Assembly (NCBI RefSeq): GCF_011761475.1
Contig: NZ_JAASRS010000001.1
Span: 1,054,001 to 1,118,000 of the forward strand
Direction: 5' to 3'
Length of the DNA: 64,000 nucleotides
Origin: Saccharococcus thermophilus
Lineage (GTDB): Bacteria; Bacillota; Bacilli; Bacillales; Anoxybacillaceae
The position numbers and the translations under genes are program-made. Under the pieces are notes generated by a model, which saw only the letters and a list, made by a program, of their open reading frames with translations, was not told the DNA's origin and searched no databases. This document shows, piece after piece, positions 44,404 through 51,156 of the stretch; the first letter of the stretch is position 1; every line of letters starts with the position of its first letter.

Positions 44404-45162
44404 TTATAGTGAATGGTTGAATGAAGTAGATAAGTATATGGCGAGTTCGCGAATTTTTTCGTCTGTTTCTCTTTTCTTTTTCTGTTGGTCGGGATCTACG
44501 GTATAAAAAGTATCTCCTTTGATAATGTGATCGGATAAGTTAAGGAGCGCGACGGCTTTTTTGCCGAATTTTTTCGCCACGGCTAAGGTTGTCGCTGTTT
44601 CCATATCGACCCCAATATGCCCTTTTTGCGCCCACGCTTCTGCCATCTCTTTTGTCTCTATCATGATGGCTCCGGTTGTGAAGACCGTTCCGGTGACATA
44701 ACGATACTGTCTTTCTTCGCAAAATTGGACTGAGGCTTCTACTAGTTCTATATCGGCTTGGACGATTTGTTGATCCGGCAAATACCAATGGGAAACACCG
44801 TCTGCCATTTCCGCTCCAGTAACAATAAAAATGTCACCAAACTGTACATCGCGCGACAGGCCTCCAAAGTAGCCTGTCTGAATAAACCGCTGCGTCCCGA
44901 GGGAAGCAAACTGGTGACAAATCACGGCGGCGCTTGGACCTCCAAACACATTGGCAAAGCCGATCAGCTCATGCTTCCAATGGCCGATGACACAGTTCCA
45001 ATGCGGGCTCCATGTTGTTTCGTACAAAATTTGTTTCCATTGTTGCAAGTTTGTTTCGTGTTCCCAAGCTCCATGGACAATCATGGCAGACGGCACGTCC
45101 TTTTCATCAATGCGAAAGGCTTGTAGCCAATCTTGTTTCATAAACTCTCCGTATAGCTTCAA
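44404..45162 (-). CDS. nucleoside phosphorylase family protein
   Basis: A 252-residue NP-I family enzyme (purine/uridine phosphorylase or nucleosidase). The TTG at 45162 follows AAAGGAGAGG; an ATG at 45141 is the alternative. FASLGTQRFIQTGYFGGL is the phosphate/ribose region, and HIGVDMETATTLAVAKKFG holds the ribose-binding Met-Glu pair. Relatives vary in base specificity, which I cannot assign. It is divergent from the toxin locus. Confidence 0.82.
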   Translation of the reverse strand: MKLYGEFMKQDWLQAFRIDEKDVPSAMIVHGAWEHETNLQQWKQILYETTWSPHWNCVIGHWKHELIGFANVFGGPSAAVICHQFASLGTQRFIQTGYFGGLSRDVQFGDIFIVTGAEMADGVSHWYLPDQQIVQADIELVEASVQFCEERQYRYVTGTVFTTGAIMIETKEMAEAWAQKGHIGVDMETATTLAVAKKFGKKAVALLNLSDHIIKGDTFYTVDPDQQKKKRETDEKIRELAIYLSTSFNHSL

Positions 45163-45268
45163 ATTACCTCTCCTTTATTCTAATGTTCTAATCATTTTTT
45201 CGCTTTTAGTGAAAGATTCCTATTTTTATTTTAAAATGCGAATATATATTCGTATTTTTGGGGATTTA

Positions 45269-45277
45269 TGGTATAAT
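45269..45277 (+). promoter_or_regulatory. promoter of the holin-like toxin mRNA
   Basis: TGGTATAAT is an extended -10 element; a weak -35 (TTCGTA, 45249-45254) lies 17 bases upstream. The mRNA leader would start about 45284. Confidence 0.65.
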
Positions 45278-45295
45278 AAACATGCACAGCTACAT

Positions 45296-45441
45296 GCAGG
45301 GTGGGCAGTGGCTACTCCCTTAAAGAAGGGGGGTGCCGCTGATGATGACCGTTGCCGATGCACTGACGTTAATGATTGCCTTTGCATCGCTGATCGTAAC
45401 CGTCATCGCTGTGTCCAAAGACAAAAAGTAACCCACCCTGC
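45296..45441 (+). promoter_or_regulatory. toxin mRNA leader: sequestered ribosome binding site and 5'-3' pairing
   Basis: CAGTGGCTACTCCC (45306-45319) pairs with GGGGGGTGCCGCTG (45328-45341), hiding the ribosome binding site directly before the toxin ATG. GCAGGGTGGG (45296-45305) is the exact complement of CCCACCCTGC (45432-45441) just after the toxin stop. Both are usual features of type I toxin mRNAs, which are made in an untranslatable form. Confidence 0.7.
45342..45431 (+). CDS. holin-like toxin peptide of a type I toxin-antitoxin locus
   Basis: A 29-residue peptide: MMTVADALTLMIAFASLIV, TVIAVSKDKK. One membrane helix with a short charged tail and the ALxLMIxFAxLIxxVI pattern match the putative holin-like toxin family (Hol_Tox) of Bacillaceae and lactobacilli. 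The ribosome binding site GGGGGG (45328-45333) is strong but lies in a stem. A convergent antisense promoter at 45568-45597 supplies the probable RNA antitoxin. It is expected to damage the membrane when made in excess. Confidence 0.8.
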   Translation: MMTVADALTLMIAFASLIVTVIAVSKDKK

Positions 45442-45562
45442 TCGGCCTAAGTGAGGGTAGGTTACTATCCGCTTTCCGGGCCACTGCACTTCTTGCAGTA
45501 AGCTGTGTATCGATGGGACATTGGTTGCCGCCAATGTCCTGTTTTTTATTTTATGCTGTTCA
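45440..45562 (-). ncRNA. probable RNA antitoxin, convergent antisense RNA
   Basis: Transcription from the minus-strand promoter at 45597-45568 would begin near 45562 and run through the terminator stem and the 3' part of the toxin mRNA, perhaps into the coding region. The end point cannot be seen. The arrangement (convergent, overlapping 3' ends, hairpin near the RNA 5' end) is that of TxpA/RatA-like loci. Confidence 0.6.
45516..45550 (+). terminator. terminator of the toxin mRNA
   Basis: GGACATTGG, loop TTGCCG, CCAATGTCC, then TG and TTTTTT. Confidence 0.85.
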
Positions 45563-45567
45563 TCTTT

Positions 45568-45597
45568 ATTATACGCATACAGTGGATGACATGACAA
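45568..45597 (-). promoter_or_regulatory. sigma-A promoter of the antitoxin RNA
   Basis: On the minus strand TTGTCA (45597-45592), 18 bases, TATAAT (45573-45568). It is a stronger promoter than that of the toxin mRNA, as expected for an antitoxin. Confidence 0.75.
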
Positions 45598-45700
45598 GAA
45601 AATTATCTTTGTTTTATGTGAACATAATCAGAGGATAAATTTATATGATTTAGAAAATTAATTAAATAGTATGGAAAGATGATGAGAAGTTGGGAGGAGA

Positions 45701-45740
45701 ATGGGAAACGTTTACTTTTTCGCCGGGCTCCCCGGCTCTA
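45701..45740 (+). pseudogene. SDR/epimerase gene, 5' fragment
   Basis: ATG behind GGGAGGAGA followed by codons for MGNVYFFAGLPG, the glycine-rich NAD(P)-binding start of an extended short-chain dehydrogenase (usual form YFFTGFPGFLxSALI). The continuation, SALITELIANWHPEK, is found at 47918 on the far side of the TnpB element. This is therefore the 5' piece of an interrupted gene. Confidence 0.7.
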
Positions 45741-45826
45741 TCTTTTTTACCGAGAAGGCCCCCACCTCTAAGCGAAGTTTAGGTGGAGGATGAATCGGCA
45801 TTTTTTGTTTTTGATCATCGTGATAG

Positions 45827-45856
45827 TTGAAAAACTTTCTTCTTTTGTCATAAAAT
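45827..45856 (+). promoter_or_regulatory. possible promoter of tnpB
   Basis: TTGAAA (45827-45832), 18 bases, TAAAAT (45851-45856), followed 33 bases later by GAGGTGGAG as ribosome binding site. Confidence 0.5.
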
Positions 45857-45902
45857 ATAAATAAATATATCGAACTTATGTTCTGTTAGAGGTGGAGAAA
45901 AG

Positions 45903-47576
45903 ATGAAAAAAGCCTATTTTTCAAGAAGATTGTATAAATCCGAAATAGATATTCTTAATGTGGCAGAAACATCTTATGCATTAGAGTTATTCAATCGAGC
46001 GAAACGTTTCGCTTTTCAAACGTTGGTTAGAGAAAAACGATGGAAACAAAAATTGTATCAAGAAAGTCTCCATATTGTCGTAAAGAAAAAGTATGGACTG
46101 AACGATTATTTCGCCAACAGCGCAGTTCGAGAAGCAAATGCTCTTTTCTCCTCTCTAATGGAGTTAAATCAATTATATATTCGACAGACAGAAGAAGAAA
46201 TCAAAGATGTAAAGAAAAAATTAAAAAACGAAAGAAAATTGCTAACCCAATTGCGTAAAATCAAGGAAAGTTGTATGAAAGGAAACCTACGGTTTCCGAA
46301 GAATTGGAATTTCTCTTTGCACGATAGTGGAATTGTTTCCCTTGATTTAAAAGACCGTTCATTGATTTGGATGAATTTCTATTTGTTTGAACATCGCTAT
46401 TTAGATGTGAAAATTAAACGTACTAAAGCAAAAATCGGTCGTTTGAAACATCGTTTGGATCGATTAGAACAAAAGAAAGTAAAATTAAAAGAGCATATCC
46501 CAAGTGCCGTGTTCGGAGGAAAAAAGTTGTTTAAACAACAATTCACGAAAGAAGAGTTTATTAAAGATCACGAAGCTTGGAGAAAACTCTTTTTAGCTGC
46601 ACGGAATAAAGAAATGCTCATCTCCGGCCGGAAAGATGCGGGTTCTGGTAACTTTGTTTTTCATTACAATCCAGAAACCAATGAACTTCATATGACCTCT
46701 GTAACAGGAAAGGTAGTAAATTTTCCTGGAGTGGTGTTTCCATATGGGCAAGAGATCGTAAATAAAGCGGTGACAGAGCAAATCCAATGTAAAAATAAAA
46801 AAGAGTATGGAAAACCAATTTCTTGGTCTGTGGAAGATCACGGGGAATATTACATTATCAAGTGTATAGTAGATGTAGAATCGAATCCTTATATCAATTT
46901 CTCCACCTCTGACGGAGTGATCGGAGTCGATTGTAACTACAATCATATTGCTTGGGCGGATGTTTCGAGGGATGGCAACTTTTTAGAAAGTGGAAAATTG
47001 ACGTTTTCAATAGAGGGAAAAACTTCTGGTCAAATCACAAAAATTTTGGAAACAGAAGCGATTGCTTTAGTGGATATTGCGGTTCGAAAGAAAAAACCTA
47101 TTGTTTTGGAGAAGTTAGATACCACCTTATCAAAAACAGGCAATAAATACGGCAACAAAAAAGCAAATCGAATGAAGAGTATGTTCGCCTATCGAAAAAT
47201 GATACAAGCGATCAAAAGCCGTGCCGACAAAATGGGTGTTGCTGTTATAGAAGTGAATCCGGCTTTTACTTCTGTCTCTGGGAAACTGAAATATATGCGC
47301 AAATTCGGTATTTCTATCCACCAAGCAGCTGCATTTACGATTGGCCGTCGAGGATTAGGATATAAAGAAAAAGCACCAAAGGTGCTTAAAAAGTATGTCT
47401 CGAAAGATGCTTCTCATCATTGGAGGCATTGGTCTATTTTAGATAGGAAGTTTTCTGTTCGTACACATACACTGTACCATCTTTTTAATGTGAATCAACC
47501 ATATCAAGGGATAGATGTATTTCACCCATCCTTGTCGGAAGAAGAAAAACGTCAATTAATAAAAGCTTTAGCGTAA
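45903..47576 (+). CDS. TnpB-related RNA-guided nuclease-like protein, long form
   Basis: A 557-residue protein, longer than the usual ~400 of TnpB. A long charged coiled-coil region occupies residues 95-200. RuvC-I is GVIGVDCNYNHIAW (Asp343) and RuvC-II is KPIVLEKLDTT (Glu403). Where RuvC-III normally has Asp-x-x-Ala-Ala there is His473 in SIHQAAAFTIGRRG. The CxxC zinc ribbon between RuvC-II and III is absent. It belongs to the TnpB-related subfamily of IS605-type elements. Cleavage by this protein is therefore uncertain; RNA-guided binding is possible. The ATG follows GAGGTGGAG. Confidence 0.85.
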   Translation: MKKAYFSRRLYKSEIDILNVAETSYALELFNRAKRFAFQTLVREKRWKQKLYQESLHIVVKKKYGLNDYFANSAVREANALFSSLMELNQLYIRQTEEEIKDVKKKLKNERKLLTQLRKIKESCMKGNLRFPKNWNFSLHDSGIVSLDLKDRSLIWMNFYLFEHRYLDVKIKRTKAKIGRLKHRLDRLEQKKVKLKEHIPSAVFGGKKLFKQQFTKEEFIKDHEAWRKLFLAARNKEMLISGRKDAGSGNFVFHYNPETNELHMTSVTGKVVNFPGVVFPYGQEIVNKAVTEQIQCKNKKEYGKPISWSVEDHGEYYIIKCIVDVESNPYINFSTSDGVIGVDCNYNHIAWADVSRDGNFLESGKLTFSIEGKTSGQITKILETEAIALVDIAVRKKKPIVLEKLDTTLSKTGNKYGNKKANRMKSMFAYRKMIQAIKSRADKMGVAVIEVNPAFTSVSGKLKYMRKFGISIHQAAAFTIGRRGLGYKEKAPKVLKKYVSKDASHHWRHWSILDRKFSVRTHTLYHLFNVNQPYQGIDVFHPSLSEEEKRQLIKALA

Positions 47577-47914
47577 TCAACTATTAGAATATCATTATTT
47601 CTTGAAGTTTTAGAACAAAAGAACGCATTGTACCAGTGTCTTACTCTCGTCACCGGAGCAGATGTCGATTCTAGGAGCTGGGTGCATTGCAATGCGTTCT
47701 TTGGATGTCATACGAATGGAAGATGGCGTACCTTCTATATGTGCTTTCACAGGCATATAGCTGGTCGTCCCAAAAGGGACACTTCGGACATCTCGTATGG
47801 CTACTTCTCTCGTTGAACGGAGGGGGTTCTTGGGACCTTTGAGCAACCGCGGCCAAAGGAAACAAGAATCCCCCACTTCAACCGGCGTTAGCCGGTAAGT
47901 GGGGGTAGTTCAAT
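47577..47914 (+). ncRNA. candidate omega RNA (guide RNA) at the right end of the TnpB element
   Basis: A 338-base structured stretch from the tnpB stop to the right end. AAAGAACGCATTG (47618-47630) is the exact complement of CAATGCGTTCTTT (47690-47702); CATACGA (47708-47714) complements TCGTATG (47792-47798). The terminal hairpin 47870-47905 closes it. In TnpB systems the RNA reads past the right end so that the flanking bases become the guide; here those bases (GCTTCGGCGTTAATCACA) belong to the interrupted SDR gene. Length and structure are inferred by eye. Confidence 0.6.
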
Positions 47915-48382
47915 GCTTCGGCGTTAATCACAGAATTAATTGCCAACTGGCATCCGGAAAAGATTTATCTGCTTGTGCTATCGAACATGAAAGAAAAAGC
48001 GGTACAAGATATGGAAAATATCACTGCTAAATTAAAGTATCCGCGCGAGAAATGGCATATTGTCGAAGGGGATATTACGCAGCCAAACCTTGCTCTTTCG
48101 GCGGAACAAACGGAAGAATTGGCACAGTCGGTCACCCACGTTTTTCACCTTGCCGCGATAAAAGGGATTCTGTCGATTCCGGCGATAAGAAAGCGGCTCG
48201 GTACGGAAAAAGAGGCTCTTGATTATTTTGAGTGCATGGCTGTTTACGACGCAACCGAGGCGCAAACGGTGCTGCAAAAAGCGGGGATTAGCTGCCCAGA
48301 CTTTCGTGATGTCATTCCGGTGATGGTACGCTATTATCGCGAGCATAAACATGATAAAACGAAACAAATTCCAATTCGTTAA
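47915..48382 (+). pseudogene. SDR/epimerase gene, 3' fragment with internal deletion
   Basis: Reads ASALITELIANWHPEKIY and LLVLSNMKEKAVQDM, then VEGDITQPNLALS and VTHVFHLAAI, the first half of an extended SDR. It then jumps directly to KGILSIPAIRKRLGTEKEAL and a normal C-terminus (CPDFRDVIPVMVRYYREHK). The middle, about 200 residues with the Tyr-x-x-x-Lys active site, is missing without loss of frame. So the gene was damaged twice: by deletion and by the TnpB element. Confidence 0.75.
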
Positions 48383-48444
48383 TAGAATTGAAACTTTTCC
48401 CACTCGTCTTTCGTCTACTATTGTTTGGAGAGGAGTGGGACTTT

Positions 48445-49170
48445 TTGGAGAAATTGTTGTTATTTTTCGCCGTCGCATTGATTGGGATCGCTTTGCGGTT
48501 TTTCATTTTAGGAAAATTCGAATGGGGGCAGCTTTTTATTGCCTCGAGTTTTCTAGCCGGGGCGCTGTTGATTTTGGGTATCGAATGCTGGCAGAATTGG
48601 CGCGATGCGCGTTATGAAGGGGCGGAAGACGAAAATGTTTGGCATACGCATATGGCGGAACGATTTTGGACTGGAAAAAAGCGCTTGTTTAAGGGAGACA
48701 AAAAGATGGGGGAGTTTTGGCGCTTCTTTCCACGTCCATGGCAGCGCATTGTCAATAGCATTTTCTCCGACAAAAATCAGTGGTACTTAAACTTGTCATT
48801 TACATTTGCGGATGGAACTTCGGTACAAATCATAGAGAAGCGAGACAAACTATTTCGTATCAATACTATGTGGCATATGGTGCAAAATGGAGCGGTTGTC
48901 GCAGTGGCCCGTACGGATTATTCATGGAAAAACAAATTGAAGCTGCGCGAGCGCATGATAGTAGAGATAGAGGGAAAAACGCTGTTTTTTCAGTCACCGG
49001 AAATGGTTTCTCGCACGGAAGTCTGGCTGGATGGAAAAAAGATCGCTGAAGGGAAACGTTCGCAGTTGTTGCGCTGGCGTTATACGTTTCGGGTAAGCGA
49101 AGGCTATGAAGAGTGGGAACGATTGCTTGTTGCAGCGTATGTGCTATTCAATTATGCGTATCATCAATAA
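48445..49170 (+). CDS. membrane-anchored protein with tubby-like C-terminal domain
   Basis: The TTG at 48445, behind GAGAGGAG, gives 241 residues. Two membrane helices at the N-terminus (LLLFFAVALIGIALRFFIL, LFIASSFLAGALLILGIE) are followed by a basic stretch and a beta-rich domain (FRINTMWHMVQNGAVVAV, MIVEIEGKTLFF, TEVWLDGKKIAEGKR). The latter resembles the tubby/LURP-like domain seen in Bacillus proteins. The identification is tentative and the function unknown. Confidence 0.6.
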   Translation: MEKLLLFFAVALIGIALRFFILGKFEWGQLFIASSFLAGALLILGIECWQNWRDARYEGAEDENVWHTHMAERFWTGKKRLFKGDKKMGEFWRFFPRPWQRIVNSIFSDKNQWYLNLSFTFADGTSVQIIEKRDKLFRINTMWHMVQNGAVVAVARTDYSWKNKLKLRERMIVEIEGKTLFFQSPEMVSRTEVWLDGKKIAEGKRSQLLRWRYTFRVSEGYEEWERLLVAAYVLFNYAYHQ

Positions 49171-49175
49171 AAGTG

Positions 49176-49207
49176 GTGCCTCCCGGCTGTTTGCGGGAGG
49201 CGGATTT
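49176..49207. terminator. terminator-like hairpin between convergent genes
   Basis: GCCTCCCG, loop GCTGTTTG, CGGGAGGC, with moderately T-rich flanks on both sides. Confidence 0.6.
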
Positions 49208-49208
49208 G

Positions 49209-50057
49209 TTAATGAACATATTTTCCGTAGTCCGGCACGGCGATTCGGTCAAACTCGCGCGCTAGTTTCGCTAATCCTTCACGCAGTTTTTCACCTGATA
49301 CTGGAACTCCATGTCCTGTAACAGCCACCTCTGGCTGCAATGCCGCCAGTTTTTTTACCGATTCGCGTGCGGCGTTCCAATCGGTCGTAAAGTAGCGCGG
49401 CGGCCCGCTGATTTCCACTTCTTGTGTGAATACTTTATACAAGGAATCTTGGCGGACGGTGACAAACGCATCCCCGGCAATTAGCGCGCGGTCTTTGTCG
49501 CGAAACAGCGATACATGGCCAGGCGTATGACCAGGCGTGTGAATCCATCGGAAATCCGGCAAGTGCGGCACCGTGCCATCGCTAGGCAGCGGCTCGACGC
49601 GTTCGCCTAAATGAATTGGTTCGTTCGGGAAAAACGCTGACATTTTCGCTACCATTCCGCCTTCCACCGACGGGTCTGGCTCCGGATAGCGCACTTTTCC
49701 TGTTAAATAAGGCATCTCCGCTTCATGAGCATAAACCGGTACGTTCCAATGTTTCACAAGCTCAATAATCGCCCCGACATGGTCAAAGTGGCCGTGCGTT
49801 AAGATGATCGCTTGCGGACGGCTGTTGGCGCCAAACCGCTTTTCAGTGACAGCGATGATATCGTCCGCTGTTTTTGGCATTCCGGCATCCACCAGGACAA
49901 ACTCTTTTTTGTCAGGATCGCCGACAAGGCAGATGTTGACAATTTGGATGGTATGGCAATATAAATCCGGCAGTACTTCTACGCTTGTTCCGCTTGCGAC
50001 CGAAGTGGCGGGGATAAATTTATAATCCTCGCCGTAACGGAGTTCTTCCTTTGGCAT
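49209..50057 (-). CDS. metallo-beta-lactamase fold hydrolase (YflN-like)
   Basis: A 282-residue MBL-fold enzyme. Metal ligands are in ILTHGHFDHVGAI, TPGHTPGHVSLF, LIAGDAFVT and AVTGHGVPVSG. The start follows GGAAGGAGG. Overall similarity is to YflN and lactonase-like hydrolases, with unknown substrate. There is no signal peptide. It is a single gene on the minus strand. Confidence 0.87.
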   Translation of the reverse strand: MPKEELRYGEDYKFIPATSVASGTSVEVLPDLYCHTIQIVNICLVGDPDKKEFVLVDAGMPKTADDIIAVTEKRFGANSRPQAIILTHGHFDHVGAIIELVKHWNVPVYAHEAEMPYLTGKVRYPEPDPSVEGGMVAKMSAFFPNEPIHLGERVEPLPSDGTVPHLPDFRWIHTPGHTPGHVSLFRDKDRALIAGDAFVTVRQDSLYKVFTQEVEISGPPRYFTTDWNAARESVKKLAALQPEVAVTGHGVPVSGEKLREGLAKLAREFDRIAVPDYGKYVH

Positions 50058-50209
50058 TTCGGCTACCTCCTTCCCACCGAATATCCAATGATACTATTCC
50101 ACTTCATTTCGTCTACTATGCGTTTTTGAAACAGAAGACAAAACTGTTTCATAATAAGACAGTCTAAAAGGAAAACTAACCAAAAATGACATGTGCGAGG
50201 AGGGTGGGC

Positions 50210-50668
50210 ATGAAACAATTGGTGTTGTCTTTACTCCTATTTGGATCTGTCATTTTCAGTCCTATGCAAACGAAGGCCGCTTCATCTGTGACTGTCCCTT
50301 GCAGTTTAATATTAAAGCCAGTAGACAGCGGCTATCCAAACGCGATGGGGGCGGCTCTCGTGTATAAAGTAAAATTAACCCCAAGCTTCCCGCGCACCAG
50401 CATTAGCATCCATGCTCTTCATTTGCCTAAACCTTCCTCTTTCGGAGATTATGATCGCTTCGAAGGTTTTGCCTTCATCCCAAATGTCATTAGCTGGCGT
50501 TTCCCGCTTTATCCGACCCCAGAAACGGATGGTCCAACATGGGCCGGGCGTCTTGACAGTATAACAGCGGAATTGGAAAACGTTCAAATACAAGTGCGGC
50601 TTTCTAACGTAAAAACAGGGAAACTGGGGCCAGTGATCTTAGCGAACAGCATCAACTACTGTAAGTAA
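50210..50668 (+). CDS. secreted protein of unknown function
   Basis: A 152-residue protein from the ATG at 50210 behind GAGGAGGG. Residues 1 to about 24 form a signal peptide (MKQLVLSLLLFGSVIF...TKAA). The mature part has a Cys near the start (VTVPCSLIL) and one near the end (NSINYCK), which could form a disulphide, and looks beta-rich. No family is recognised. Confidence 0.65.
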   Translation: MKQLVLSLLLFGSVIFSPMQTKAASSVTVPCSLILKPVDSGYPNAMGAALVYKVKLTPSFPRTSISIHALHLPKPSSFGDYDRFEGFAFIPNVISWRFPLYPTPETDGPTWAGRLDSITAELENVQIQVRLSNVKTGKLGPVILANSINYCK

Positions 50669-50816
50669 TTGATGGTTAACATACTTTTTTGTTTTATTTG
50701 CTAATGCGAATGGGTAAATGAAAAATGAAGGGCGCTTTCATGGCGAATGGGATAATTCGACACAAGGTAGTGAAAATGATATCATGATGTAAAAACTTAA
50801 AGGAGGCCGTAAGCTT

Positions 50817-51110
50817 ATGAGCATTCTCAAAAAAGGGCTGGCGTTTGGACTTGGATTGGCGTTAGCAAGCAAGGAACAAGTTGAAAAACTAATCGACGAG
50901 CTGGTGAAAAAAGGGGAACTGTCGCTCGAAGAATCGAAGGATATTATGAACCAGTGGAAGCAGCAAACAGAAGAAAGAAAAGCAGAGTTGCAGCGCATCG
51001 TGCGCGAACAAGTCAAACAAGTGATTGATAAATTCGATTTGGTGACGAAAGATGAGCTGCAACAATTAGAGCAACGAATCCGCCGCTTAGAAGAAAAAGA
51101 AAACCAGTAA
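50817..51110 (+). CDS. phasin-like coiled-coil protein
   Basis: A 97-residue helical protein: FGLGLALASKEQVEKLIDEL, EESKDIMNQWKQQTEERK, EQLEQRIRRLEEKE. It matches the small PhaF/PhaI-like (polyhydroxyalkanoate granule-associated) family that Firmicutes often encode directly before an AarF/UbiB kinase. No PHA synthase is seen here, so a granule role is unproven. The ATG follows AAAGGAGG. It starts the two-gene unit with the kinase. Confidence 0.8.
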   Translation: MSILKKGLAFGLGLALASKEQVEKLIDELVKKGELSLEESKDIMNQWKQQTEERKAELQRIVREQVKQVIDKFDLVTKDELQQLEQRIRRLEEKENQ

Positions 51111-51156
51111 TCGAACGGGGCCTCTCATGGCCCCTGGCATTAAAGGGGATGAGCGG

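Larger units (their letters stand above)
45741..47914 (+). mobile_element. TnpB-only IS605-type element (no TnpA)
   Basis: The left end carries hairpin CCACCTCTAA...TTTAGGTGG (45762-45786) and the right end carries CCCCCACTT...AAGTGGGGG (47870-47905) with an inner CCGG stem, then TAGTTCAAT. Subterminal hairpins in place of inverted repeats, and no target duplication, are the marks of the IS200/IS605 group. The element splits an SDR gene, which dates the insertion after that gene was functional. No Y1 transposase is present, so movement would need TnpA in trans. The exact left cut is uncertain by several bases. Confidence 0.8.
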
